Source: Paenibacillus artemisiicola
GTDB taxonomy: Bacteria > Bacillota > Bacilli > Paenibacillales > Paenibacillaceae
NCBI RefSeq assembly: GCF_017652985.1
Contig: NZ_JAGGDJ010000005.1
Span: 124,001-188,000 of the forward strand
Direction: 5' to 3'
Length of the DNA: 64,000 nucleotides
Shown piece after piece: positions 32,426-40,296 of this stretch. Within the stretch, counting starts at the first letter, position 1. Each line of letters starts with the position of its first letter. The translations under genes and the position numbers were made by a program. The notes under the pieces are model-generated. The model was given only the letters and a program-made list of their open reading frames with translations, had not been told where the DNA came from and did no database searches.

Positions 32426-32665
32426 TCATCGGCGTTTACGGGCTCTGTGCTCTCTATATCGGGAAACGGCTTGAGGCAGATTCAAAAGCCCGATCAGAAA
32501 CGTCGAGAACAGCGGAAGCAGCTGAAAGAAAGAGAGATGGAGTTCTCCATCCCCGACGGGTCCGGTCTTCGGTCGGCGGAAGTCCCAGATGCCGTAGAGC
32601 AAGGCCATAACCGGAAGGAGGAGACAGACGATGACCAATACTAATCGCAGGGCGTCTTTGTTCAT
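32426..32665 (-). CDS. Small two-helix membrane protein
   Basis: 79 residues. Helix 1 is LVLVIVCLLLPVMALLYGIW, then a polar loop with several Gly/Asp, then helix 2 (FFQLLPLFSTFLIGLLNL) and a basic tail (SRYREHRARKRR). ATG at 32665 with GAGGAGCGG upstream. Separate from the 32108-32293 pair by 130 bp. Function unknown. Confidence 0.55.
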   Translation of the reverse strand: MNKDALRLVLVIVCLLLPVMALLYGIWDFRRPKTGPVGDGELHLSFFQLLPLFSTFLIGLLNLPQAVSRYREHRARKRR

Positions 32666-32780
32666 GATCCGCTCCTCGAAAAGGCGGTATTGTTCGATTT
32701 CTACGCGTTCGCGACAGCCCGGCTCCAAATTATGACACATCCGAGCTGCGGCGGATCGCCGGATTTCCGTCCGGCAATAG

Positions 32781-32831
32781 AAAAGGCCCGCAGGCCGGAA
32801 GCATCGTGTAAAGCGCTTCTTGTCTGCGGGC
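32781..32831 (-). terminator. Terminator of the 86-residue gene
   Basis: GCCCGCAG and CTGCGGGC form the outer stem with a structured loop; read on the minus strand it is followed by CTTTTCTATT. It lies 60 bp after the stop at 32891. Confidence 0.7.
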
Positions 32832-32890
32832 TATGCGCAACGCGGTTATGTTTATGTTCGTAGTGACGGTTTAGAGTCGGCTGCGGGACT

Positions 32891-33151
32891 TCAAGGCTCG
32901 TCGAGCGCGTCCGGATAGCTGTCTTCTCCGGGATAGTCGCGGTCGATGCCTTCATGCAGGTCGCGGTTCTCGTAGTCGAACCGGTTCGGGGAGCGCATGT
33001 CTATCCGCCACGGCGTGCTCTTGCCGAGCGAAGCCGATTGAATGCCGGACCCGTAAGGGCCTTCGGGAAATTCCTCCGCGACGAGATCGTTGCGCTGGGA
33101 CTCGACCGTCTTGAAATCCGTATAAGCTTGGCGATTTTCTTCTTCGAACAC
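32891..33151 (-). CDS. Small acidic cytosolic protein, unknown function
   Basis: 86 residues, rich in Asp, Glu and Arg, without hydrophobic stretches; the middle part STPWRIDMRSPNRFDYENRD and the end DYPGEDSYPDALDEP look unstructured. GTG start at 33151 with CAGGAGGT 8-9 bp upstream. Its own terminator follows. No family recognised with confidence. Confidence 0.55.
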   Translation of the reverse strand: MFEEENRQAYTDFKTVESQRNDLVAEEFPEGPYGSGIQSASLGKSTPWRIDMRSPNRFDYENRDLHEGIDRDYPGEDSYPDALDEP

Positions 33152-33203
33152 GTCGGCTACCTCCTGAAACGGATTGGGGTGGTACCGTTTCAGTGTACCC
33201 CGA

Positions 33204-33500
33204 TCAGTCGGTAAAATTCACCGTTCCCACCACAAGCTCGAGAAACTGGCGAAGCTCTGCCGCTTCTTCTTCGGTCAGCTTGTACGCGTATTCCAAGTAC
33301 CCTTCCTCGTCCAGATCGTCCTGTCCCACGATCGCGGTGCGTCCGGACTGCAGGTCGGTAATCAGCTTTTTGCCATAGAAGCGATTCGTCGTCAAGATGG
33401 CGAGATCGAAGCGTTTCAGGCTCGGCGTGATGAACGTCACGAAGCGGGTCGACGTTTGTTCGGTCGAATCCGACATAAAATCGTAATCAGGCAGCTGCAT
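33204..33500 (-). CDS. DUF3055-like (SAV0927-type) protein
   Basis: 98 residues. The body TRFVTFITPSLKRFDLAILT, FYGKKLITDLQSGRTAIVGQ and the acidic C-terminal helix (YKLTEEEAAELRQFLELVV) resemble my recollection of the Firmicutes DUF3055/SAV0927 family; this is a pattern match, not a search. ATG at 33500 with AAAGGAGGAAC 6-7 bp upstream. Stands alone. Function unknown. Confidence 0.65.
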   Translation of the reverse strand: MQLPDYDFMSDSTEQTSTRFVTFITPSLKRFDLAILTTNRFYGKKLITDLQSGRTAIVGQDDLDEEGYLEYAYKLTEEEAAELRQFLELVVGTVNFTD

Positions 33501-33588
33501 CGGGCGTTCCTCCTTTGATGGGTTTATCATAGCATCCCGTTCGCGGCCGGGCAATACGGCGGAGGGGAACAATTGTTCGATTTTGCTA

Positions 33589-33618
33589 TTGCCAACGCCG
33601 CGACGCTTGTGCTATGAT
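33589..33618 (+). promoter_or_regulatory. Promoter of a short leader RNA
   Basis: TTGCCA (33589-33594), 18-bp spacer, TATGAT (33613-33618). The transcript would run into the hairpins and terminator at 33621-33693. Confidence 0.5.
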
Positions 33619-33620
33619 GA

Positions 33621-33693
33621 GTGCAATCGAATCGTTGCACATGAGGAAGCACCTCTTTTCGCCATTAAGTATGGCGTTAAGCGGTGCTTTTTT
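33621..33693 (+). ncRNA. Possible small RNA or attenuator leader before the HRDC gene
   Basis: Right after the promoter comes a first hairpin (GTGCAA ... TTGCAC, 33621-33640), then a rho-independent terminator (AAGCACC ... CGCCA ... TGGCG ... GGTGCTT and TTTTT, 33647-33693). The HRDC-protein gene begins 70 bp later without another clear promoter. It could be a free small RNA or a transcription attenuator; no alternative antiterminator pairing was found by eye. Confidence 0.4.
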
Positions 33694-33762
33694 GCGTTCA
33701 TGCGGCCTAGCGGCGCGCGGGCGGAGCGGATTTGATGACACTAAGAGACGGAGGTGGCCTGC

Positions 33763-34776
33763 ATGCAGGTCGTATTTTTGAACACGTTTGAGAAATCGGG
33801 CGGAGAGGACGGGGCCGCGCGCGAAGCGCAGCTGTCGATCTGCGAACAGAACGGCGTCTGGTCGGTCATTTGGACGGATGCGGACGGACCGCTGGACGGC
33901 GGCCAATCGGCGTGGTACGAAGGCGGGTCGTGGGAAGAGATGATGACCGCGTTTCGGCATGGCGTCGCGGTCCGGATGGGCGAAGGCTTCGCGCCGCTGA
34001 TCGACGGCATGCTCGAGGAGCGCAGAAGCGCGGACGCGGGCGCCGCGCAGTATGCCATGATTCAATGCTACGGGGAGATGAACGGGAACGCGGAGCTGTT
34101 CAACGCGCTGCGCGACTGGCGGCGCGCCAAGGCGGCGTCGATCAAGAAATCGGCTTATCTCGTGGCGACGAACCGGATGCTGTGGATGCTCAGCGCCTAT
34201 GTGCCGCTGCAGCCGGAAGAATTGATGCAAATCCCGGGATGGGGCGAGGCCAAGCAAGCCGCATACGGCGCGGAGGTGCTGGCCGTTACGGGCGCGTTCG
34301 GACGGGAGACGTCGTTTCCGCTCGATTGGGTAGCGGACAGGCTCGACCCGAAGGTGTACACGAAGTGGGTGTTCAAGCAGAAGGAGAACAAGTACAAGAC
34401 GCAGCTTGACCGCCAGCAGGAGAAGCGCGACCTGCTTCGCGCGATCGCGGAAGGCAAATCGATCGAGGAGCTGCAGGCGGAGATCGAGCTGCCGCGGCGG
34501 GATTTGATGGAACGGCTCGAGAAGCTTGATTTGGAAGGCTACGATCTGGAGCCGCTCATCGAGAAGGAGCTTGCGAGCATGCCTGCTTCGGAGCAGCAGC
34601 TCGTGTGGGACGCGCTGCAGTCCATGGGCGACCGGTACCTGCGGCCCGTGCTGCACCGGGTTTATGGCGAAGACGCGGAGCAGGGAAAGGGCAAGGGGCT
34701 GGACCTGCTATACGATCGGCTGCGGCTGATCCGGCTGCGGTACCGCCGTTCGGGCGGCAACGACCGGGTGTCATAA
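33763..34776 (+). CDS. HRDC-domain protein
   Basis: 337 residues. Residues ~110-180 form an HRDC domain (LFNALRDWRRAKAASIKKSA ... MLWMLSAYVPLQPEELMQIP, GWGEAKQAAYG), the nucleic-acid-binding module of RecQ and RNase D. The C-terminal part (RDLLRAIAEGKSIEELQAEI ... LMERLEKLDLEGYDLEPLI) resembles the helix-turn-helix that follows HRDC in some RecQ-type proteins. No helicase or nuclease motifs, so it may be a DNA-binding accessory factor. The ATG at 33763 has GACGGAGG 8 bp upstream. It overlaps the convergent phospholipase gene by six bases. Confidence 0.78.
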   Translation: MQVVFLNTFEKSGGEDGAAREAQLSICEQNGVWSVIWTDADGPLDGGQSAWYEGGSWEEMMTAFRHGVAVRMGEGFAPLIDGMLEERRSADAGAAQYAMIQCYGEMNGNAELFNALRDWRRAKAASIKKSAYLVATNRMLWMLSAYVPLQPEELMQIPGWGEAKQAAYGAEVLAVTGAFGRETSFPLDWVADRLDPKVYTKWVFKQKENKYKTQLDRQQEKRDLLRAIAEGKSIEELQAEIELPRRDLMERLEKLDLEGYDLEPLIEKELASMPASEQQLVWDALQSMGDRYLRPVLHRVYGEDAEQGKGKGLDLLYDRLRLIRLRYRRSGGNDRVS

Positions 34777-35775
34777 TGCCCAGATCGGATCCTCGAACCG
34801 GATGGAGGCGCCGCTGTCGCAATCCCGCCCGGTCTCGTAGGAGCGGTTGCCGATCAATTGGGCGGCCGCTTCGCGCAGCCGATGTTTGGACAGCGTCTGC
34901 TCGTCGATCGCGCCGTCGATCCGCGGCGCCTCGGGTTCGTCGCAGCGCAGCCATTGAAGTACGGCCGACACGACTTGCGCGCTCTCGTCCATCGCACGGT
35001 CCCAGAGGGTCCAGACGTCGTCGTCGTAACGCGTCAGTCCGTCCGTCGGATCCAGCCAAGGGCGCCGGGATACATTCAGGATATCCAGCTCCGGCATCCG
35101 GCGCTTGTACACGAACGGATCGATTTGCTTGAACGTCAGGAAACGCTTGATACCGCTCGGATCGTGGAACAGCCGCTGCGCCCGGATCATGTCGCGCATC
35201 GCGTGCTGCCAGTCCTCGCGCCGGACGCGAGGCGCCGATTCGGGGTAGTGGACGGCCGCGATTTGTTCGAAGGCGTCCAGGATCGCCCGGGGCAGCTCCC
35301 CGCGATTGTCGATTTCCCGCCAGGCCTCCGTCTTCCAGGTTTCCGCCCCGAGCAGCTTGCGGACGATGAGCGTGTCCATCATGACTTCGAAGCGTTGATG
35401 GTCCCATTTGCGAAAGCCCGAGCGGCTGAACACGTACGGATGCATGACGCGGTCCAGCAAATGATGCAGGAGGAAGCCGAGCGCATAGACGAGCGCGTCG
35501 TCTTTGCCCGGATCGCATTCTAAGGCCGCACGGTCCGCCGCGTCGAGCAGATCCATGAGGACCGGGCCGCAGTGATGCTCGTGCATGGCGCCGCCGAGGG
35601 CGCCCATCGTCCGGTCTTTCTGCCAAGGCAGGAAATGATGATAGAACAGGAAATCGGGACCTTGACAGCCCATATTGAACATGCGCCGGCGCTCCGGAAG
35701 GGCAATCAGTGCCCCTTCGCCGAGAGCCTGCAGGCATCGCTGCCCGAATAGCAAATGGGTCCAAACGTTTGGCAC
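34771..35775 (-). CDS. Zinc-dependent phospholipase C-family protein
   Basis: 334 residues. The N-terminus PNVWTHLLFGQRCLQAL, GCQGPDFLFYHHFLPW, AMHEHHCGPVL and GFLLHHLLDRVMHPYVFSRS carry the ordered His/Asp residues of the zinc phospholipase C/S1-P1 fold (PF00882). No signal peptide, so it is a cytoplasmic member of unknown substrate. The GTG at 35775 has GAGGAGG 7 bp upstream. The gap to cheX (35776-36186) contains an imperfect palindrome (ATTAAG ... CTTAAT, 35791-35819) and paired GTATACTTG repeats, but no gene. Confidence 0.78.
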   Translation of the reverse strand: MPNVWTHLLFGQRCLQALGEGALIALPERRRMFNMGCQGPDFLFYHHFLPWQKDRTMGALGGAMHEHHCGPVLMDLLDAADRAALECDPGKDDALVYALGFLLHHLLDRVMHPYVFSRSGFRKWDHQRFEVMMDTLIVRKLLGAETWKTEAWREIDNRGELPRAILDAFEQIAAVHYPESAPRVRREDWQHAMRDMIRAQRLFHDPSGIKRFLTFKQIDPFVYKRRMPELDILNVSRRPWLDPTDGLTRYDDDVWTLWDRAMDESAQVVSAVLQWLRCDEPEAPRIDGAIDEQTLSKHRLREAAAQLIGNRSYETGRDCDSGASIRFEDPIWAL

Positions 35776-36109
35776 GGGTAACCTCCTCAAAATTAAGTAA
35801 GCGAACGCGAGCCGCTTAATACAACCGCCCCAAAGGGAAGAGCAAGTATGGATGACGGTCGCACAAGAGCGTTGCGCTATAAGTAAGATAGATCCTTGTA
35901 AAGTTTTGTCTTGCCGGACTAGAGGTACGGAGCGTTCTGCTTGCGAATCGTTCGTGACCTGAATAACGAGCGGAGACGTTATTTGAGCGGGGGGCGGCTG
36001 GTCATTCGGCCTATGTCCATCGACATGGCACCGTTACGGAATGACCAGGAACTTTAACATATCTTTAGGTCGAATGTTCGACAAATTTCTTCATATCTTG
36101 CAAGCTATA

Positions 36110-36141
36110 GTATACTTGGCCTAAGTATTCCTGTATACTTG
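36110..36141 (+). promoter_or_regulatory. Paired GTATACTTG repeats in the cheX promoter region
   Basis: GTATACTTG at 36110-36118 and 36133-36141, 23 bp apart. The first includes a TATACT that could be a -10 (weak TTCTTC -35 at 36087). Either promoter parts or a two-site operator. Confidence 0.35.
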
Positions 36142-36186
36142 TAATGAGTTTGAAAGAAATCGTCGAAAAGGGGCGCTATCCTGAAG

Positions 36187-36648
36187 ATGAAGGCTGAATA
36201 TATCAATCCCTTCTTGGAGTCCGCTAAAATCGTGATCGAACAAGTGATTCAAATCAGACCTTCTACCGGGCAGCTCGGCATCAAAGACATCAAATTCGTC
36301 GAAAACTACATATGGATTCAAATCGGCATCAACGGTCAAATGAACGGCGATATCGTGTTCGGTTTAAGCGAGCAGGTAGCGCTCAAGATGGTTTCCGCCA
36401 TGATGGGCGGCTATGCCATCGCCGAGATGGACGAGATGGGCAAAAGCGCGATCTCCGAGCTCGGCAACATGATCAGCGGCAACGCCAGCACGATGCTGTA
36501 CAATCAAGGCGTGCGGGTGGACATCACCCCGCCGAAAGTCATGCATTCGGCTCAGTCCGCCGGCTTCGCCGCGACCAAAGCACTGACGATCCCGCTCATC
36601 ATGGATGGGATCGGCGAACTGGATATTCAGGTTCTTCTTGCATCGTAG
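36187..36648 (+). CDS. cheX: CheX-like CheY-P phosphatase
   Basis: 153 residues. CheX removes phosphate from CheY-P and so resets chemotaxis signalling. The catalytic helix reads SAISELGNMISGNASTMLY, which fits the family's E-x-x-N signature; the earlier VFGLSEQVALKMVSAMMGGY is also typical. ATG at 36187 with AAAGGGGCGC upstream. No other chemotaxis gene is in the window. A strong terminator follows directly, so it is monocistronic. Confidence 0.88.
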   Translation: MKAEYINPFLESAKIVIEQVIQIRPSTGQLGIKDIKFVENYIWIQIGINGQMNGDIVFGLSEQVALKMVSAMMGGYAIAEMDEMGKSAISELGNMISGNASTMLYNQGVRVDITPPKVMHSAQSAGFAATKALTIPLIMDGIGELDIQVLLAS

Positions 36649-36657
36649 CATGATTTC

Positions 36658-36680
36658 AAGCTCCCGTGGGAGCTTTTTTT
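36658..36680 (+). terminator. Terminator after cheX
   Basis: AAGCTCCC-GT-GGGAGCTT followed by seven T residues. Confidence 0.92.
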
Positions 36681-36752
36681 CTTGTCCGGAAAGACGCGGC
36701 CCTTTTGCCTATTCGGACCGGTTGCGCTAAACTGAAGGACAGGTGATGCTAC

Positions 36753-37526
36753 GTGCTGAAAGGGAAAATCATCGTCATAACCGGCGCGGCGAGCGGCATC
36801 GGCGCGGAGACGGCCAGGCAGCTGGCCAAGCATGGCGCCGTGCCGATCTTGACCGGCCGCAGCAAGGCCAAGCTCGAACGGACGTCTCGCACGATCGAAG
36901 GGCCGCACGGCGTTTACGAGATGGACGTGACCGACGATGGCGCCGTACGGACTGTCCTTCCCGAGATCGCGGCCGCGTACGGACGTCTCGACGTGCTGCT
37001 CAATAATGCGGGCTTCGGCGTATTCGAGACGCTCGAGGACACGCCCATCGAACGATTCGAGGCGATGATGGACACGAATTATATGGGCATCGTCCGCTGC
37101 ACGAAAGCGGCCGTTCCCATCATGCGCGCCCAAGGGAGCGGGCATATCGTGAACGTCGCGTCCATGGCCGGCAAGCTGAGCACGGCCAAGGCGTCCGGCT
37201 ATGCCGCGACCAAGCACGCGGTGCTGGGCTTTACGAACGCCATCCGGCCGGAACTGGCCGGCTTCGGCATCGCCGTGTCGGCTGTCAATCCCGGCCCGAT
37301 CGATACGCCGTTCCTGAACGCCGCCGATCCGACGGGAGCGTATTTCGAGCGGTTGAAAGGCTTCATGCTGAAGCCGGAGCAGGTCGCCGCGGCGATCGTC
37401 CGGGTGATCCGGAAACGAAAGCCGGAAGTCGATCTGCCGCGGTCGGCCGCGATCGGCATCCGGATCTACGGCCTGTTTCCGCGGTTCGCCGACCGGGTCG
37501 CGGGCCGCTGGCTGAACCGCAAATAA
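36753..37526 (+). CDS. SDR-family oxidoreductase (YqjQ-like)
   Basis: 257 residues. TGAASGIGAETA is the cofactor loop, LLNNAGFGVFET the NNAG motif, NVASMAGKLST the catalytic Ser region, and YAATKHAV the Y-x-x-x-K. The C-terminal KPEVDLPRSAAIGIRIYGLF and basic 'NRK' end fit membrane-associated SDRs of the YqjQ/DltE type. GTG start at 36753 with AGGAC/GGTGAT upstream. The DEAD-box gene follows by 32 bp, so they may share a transcript. Substrate unknown. Confidence 0.85.
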   Translation: MLKGKIIVITGAASGIGAETARQLAKHGAVPILTGRSKAKLERTSRTIEGPHGVYEMDVTDDGAVRTVLPEIAAAYGRLDVLLNNAGFGVFETLEDTPIERFEAMMDTNYMGIVRCTKAAVPIMRAQGSGHIVNVASMAGKLSTAKASGYAATKHAVLGFTNAIRPELAGFGIAVSAVNPGPIDTPFLNAADPTGAYFERLKGFMLKPEQVAAAIVRVIRKRKPEVDLPRSAAIGIRIYGLFPRFADRVAGRWLNRK

Positions 37527-37558
37527 GCATACGAGTCATATGAGGAGTTTGATAAACC

Positions 37559-39061
37559 GTGTCCTGGGAATCATTACAGCTGCAGCCGCAGCTGATCGAA
37601 GCATTGCGAAGCCACGATATCGCGTCGCCGACGCCGGTGCAGGCGGAGACGATTCCGCTGCTGCTCGCGGGGCATGATCTTTCCGCCCGGTCGCAGACCG
37701 GCTCGGGCAAGACGCTGGCCTACATGCTGCCGGCGCTGGAGAAGGCGGATCCGGGCAGCGATACCGTGCAAGTCATGGTCCTTGCGCCGACGCAGGAGCT
37801 GGCCATGCAAATTTTCCGCGTCGCGGAGACGTACGGCGAAGCGCTCGGCGTCAAGGCGCAGCAGCTGATCGGCGGCGCCTCCATGCAGCGTCAGGTCGAG
37901 AAGCTGCGCGAGCATCCGCAGCTCGTCGTCGGCACGCCGGGCCGCATCCACGAGCTGGTGAAGGCCGGCAAGCTCAAGCTGCACGCCATTCGGCTCGTCA
38001 TCATCGACGAAGCCGATCAGGTCTTCAATTTGGGCTCGACCGTCGAAGTCGAATCGCTGCTGAAAGGCATGCTGCGGGACCGGCAGATCGCGTTCTTCTC
38101 GGCGACCCGGCCGCAGGCGATGGCCGACGTGGAGGCGCGGTGGATGCGCGAGCCGCGGCAGGTGGACGTGGAGCGCCAAACGGGCGGCCGCGTCGACCAC
38201 TATTATCTCGTCTGCGACAAACGCGACAAGGTGGATACCGCGAGGCGGCTCGTTCGGCTGCTGAAGCCGGCTTCGGCGCTGCTGTTCATTAACGAAACCG
38301 ACGAGATCGCCAACTACGAGGCGAAACTCAAGTACGAGGGGTTCTCGGTGGAAACGCTGTACGGCGACGCGGATAAGCAGCGGCGCGCGGCCACGCTGGC
38401 CAGGTTTCGCGACGGACGGATTCAGATTCTGCTCGCGACGGACGTGGCGGCGCGGGGGCTCGACATTGCGGACCTGCCGCTCGTCGTCCATCTGGATCCG
38501 GCGCTGGATGCCGACCATTACGTGCACCGTTCCGGCCGTACGGGCCGAATGGGCAAGTCCGGCACGGTCGTATCCATCGTGACGCGGAACCAGCTGTTCA
38601 TAATGGACAAGTTCCGCAAGCAGCTTGGACTCGACCTGCGGGAGAAAACGATGTACCGCGGGAAGTTATGGACGCCGGGCGAGGAGAAAGGCCGCGCCGA
38701 CGAAGGCGACCGCCGCGAAGCAGCGGGGCGCCGCGGGGCCGAGGGCGGGCGTCCGTCAGTGGAACGGCCGTCGGAACGACGCGCCGACGGCGCGCCTGCC
38801 CGCGTCGCCGACGGCGGCGCCGGAATCGCGGCGCGCAGGGGATCGGCCGGGGCGACGGGCCAGCCGTTGCGCGGAGCAGCCGGGCAATCCGGCGGCAGAA
38901 CTGCCGGCCCCGGCGGCGCGGGGGCAGCCCGCGAAACGGGCAGAAAGCCGGCGGCGCCGGCGGCAAAACCCGCGAAGTCCAAGAAACAACTGGAGCAGGA
39001 ACGCAAAAACAAAGGCGCTCCGAAATGGCTGAAAGCCAAACGAGACGGCGCGCCGCAGTAG
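37559..39061 (+). CDS. DEAD-box RNA helicase with long disordered basic tail
   Basis: 500 residues. All helicase motifs are present: Q motif region, ARSQTGSGKT (I), APTQELAMQ (Ia; Gln replaces the usual Arg), GTPGR (Ib), DEAD (II), FSATR (III), TDVAARGLDIADLP (V) and HRSGRTGRMGK (VI). The core ends near residue 380, the length of B. subtilis YfmL. A tail of about 120 residues follows, made of Gly/Ala/Arg/Glu stretches (RRGAEGGRPSVERPSERRA, GGAGAARETGRKPAAPAA) and a Lys-rich end, probably an RNA-binding disordered extension. GTG start with TGAGGAGT upstream. Confidence 0.92.
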   Translation: MSWESLQLQPQLIEALRSHDIASPTPVQAETIPLLLAGHDLSARSQTGSGKTLAYMLPALEKADPGSDTVQVMVLAPTQELAMQIFRVAETYGEALGVKAQQLIGGASMQRQVEKLREHPQLVVGTPGRIHELVKAGKLKLHAIRLVIIDEADQVFNLGSTVEVESLLKGMLRDRQIAFFSATRPQAMADVEARWMREPRQVDVERQTGGRVDHYYLVCDKRDKVDTARRLVRLLKPASALLFINETDEIANYEAKLKYEGFSVETLYGDADKQRRAATLARFRDGRIQILLATDVAARGLDIADLPLVVHLDPALDADHYVHRSGRTGRMGKSGTVVSIVTRNQLFIMDKFRKQLGLDLREKTMYRGKLWTPGEEKGRADEGDRREAAGRRGAEGGRPSVERPSERRADGAPARVADGGAGIAARRGSAGATGQPLRGAAGQSGGRTAGPGGAGAARETGRKPAAPAAKPAKSKKQLEQERKNKGAPKWLKAKRDGAPQ

Positions 39062-39106
39062 ACGGCGCATGAGCAAATCGCGCAGCAGCTATTCGCGCAG
39101 CAGCAG

Positions 39107-39142
39107 AAACCGGAAAGGGCCGTGAGGCCTTTCCGGTTTTTT
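39107..39142 (+). terminator. Terminator after the helicase gene
   Basis: AACCGGAAAGG-CCGTGAG-GCCTTTCCGGTTTTTT, a perfect strong stem-loop. Confidence 0.92.
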
Positions 39143-39143
39143 G

Positions 39144-39560
39144 TCGTGGTCGCGGGAAGGTTGCGGTGAAGGTGAAGGGGCACCGCGGGAAGGTCGCGAG
39201 ATGACCAAGAGAAGGTGGAGAGGAAAGTCGCGGGAAGGTCGCGAGATGACCAAGAGGAGGTGGAGAGGAAAGTCGCGGGAAGGTCGCGAGAAGATCGCGG
39301 GAAGGTGGAGAGGAATGTCGCGGGAAGGCCGCGAGATGCAAGAGAAGGTGAAGGGGAAAGCCACGTGAAGGTCGCCTCAAAATCGCGTGCAGGTCATGGG
39401 AAGGTCGAAAGGAGGTCGCGTGAAAGCCGCGAGAAGGTGAAGGGGAAAGCCGCGTGAAGGTCGCCTCAAAATCGCGTGCAGGTCATGGGAAGGTCGAAAG
39501 GAGGTCGCGTGAAAGCCGCTAGAAGGTGAAGTGAAGGACACGGGCAGTCACGAGGAGTCA
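39144..39560. repeat. Purine-rich tandem repeat region (45-bp and 89-bp units)
   Basis: Four 45-bp units begin with CGCGGGAAGG at 39184, 39229, 39274 and 39319; a diverged fifth follows at 39364. A longer 89-bp direct repeat (containing CGTGAAGGTCGCCTCAAAAT) starts at 39364 and 39453. The plus strand is strongly G/A-biased. 45 is a multiple of three, which keeps several short frames open, but none has a ribosome site or a protein-like composition. Confidence 0.85.
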
Positions 39561-39710
39561 CGGAAAGGATACGGCAGATCATGTGCGGGTTACGGGCAGG
39601 CCGATCGAAGGTCTAGCGGGGGAATCGCAAGCGGATTCACGGACCGACCGCGCCGATCGGCGGCGCCGCAAGACGCTTCCGACGCCCCTGAACCGCCGCA
39701 GCGCAGGCGA

Positions 39711-39723
39711 GTGAAACGATTCA
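39711..39723 (+). promoter_or_regulatory. LacI-type operator-like site 1
   Basis: GTGAAACGATTCA is a near-palindrome with a central CG (TGAAAC/GATTCA), typical of LacI-family operators. The sugar locus downstream encodes a LacI regulator. Confidence 0.4.
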
Positions 39724-39980
39724 ACACCGCCAAGAGGCATTCCCAAGATTATCGCGCATTCCCGCAGGTTTGCCTAGTTGGCCGCATAAGTGAAATGGCT
39801 GGTGAAACGCCTGTTTTCGTGCCCGGGCACACAATATGCTGGCTCGATCGCGATCACTCGTCGTTTGTCAGGACCGGCGATTTCACTATACGATAGCGCT
39901 TACAGAGACACGCTTGGACGGTTTAATGTCAGTCGGAGCAAGGAAGCGGGGGGTCGAATGCAGTCGAATCAGCCGTAATC

Positions 39981-39992
39981 GAATCGTTTCAC
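39981..39992 (-). promoter_or_regulatory. LacI-type operator-like site 2
   Basis: GAATCGTTTCAC is the exact reverse complement of GTGAAACGATTC at 39711-39722, 270 bp away. Two identical sites at this distance could allow looping. Confidence 0.4.
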
Positions 39993-40129
39993 AATTCATT
40001 CGCGCGCCGGTTTATCACAGCCGGAATGCTCGCCTGCCGATGTCACCGGCGTTCGTGTCGATCGCAATCGAATTCGATCGCAGCCGGTTTCTGCCGCATC
40101 ATTCGGACTCGGCATTAATCGGATTCGGG

Positions 40130-40238
40130 TTCAATTGATCGCACTCGGATTCTATCAGCAATTCAGGTCCTGTCAGCATTCTTGTTCTATCGGTAATTCG
40201 AGTTCTATCAGTCGGGTTCCTTCAACGCTCGGATTTTT
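40130..40238. repeat. 18-bp degenerate tandem repeat upstream of the sugar locus
   Basis: Units of 17-18 bp start at 40150, 40168, 40185, 40203 and 40221, variants of TTCTATCAGTAATTCGAG; a diverged unit precedes. The array ends about 60 bp before the first gene's start codon, so it probably overlaps the promoter region. Confidence 0.7.
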
Positions 40239-40296
40239 ATGGATTTCGAATTCCATCCGTTCGAGTTCTATCCCATCCCATAACGAGGTGACGACA

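Larger units (their letters stand above)
39561..40129. other. Intergenic region without recognised gene
   Basis: About 570 bp with no convincing coding frame. It contains two copies of GTGAAACGATTC in opposite orientation (39711 and 39981), treated separately. Short open frames here have no ribosome site and no family resemblance. Confidence 0.5.

Noticed and set aside
39141-39457. Small Arg/Glu-rich plus-strand frames and Pro/Ser-rich minus-strand frames in the purine-rich repeats
   Set aside because: They result from a repeat length divisible by three. No ribosome site, no family, and composition follows the DNA repeat.
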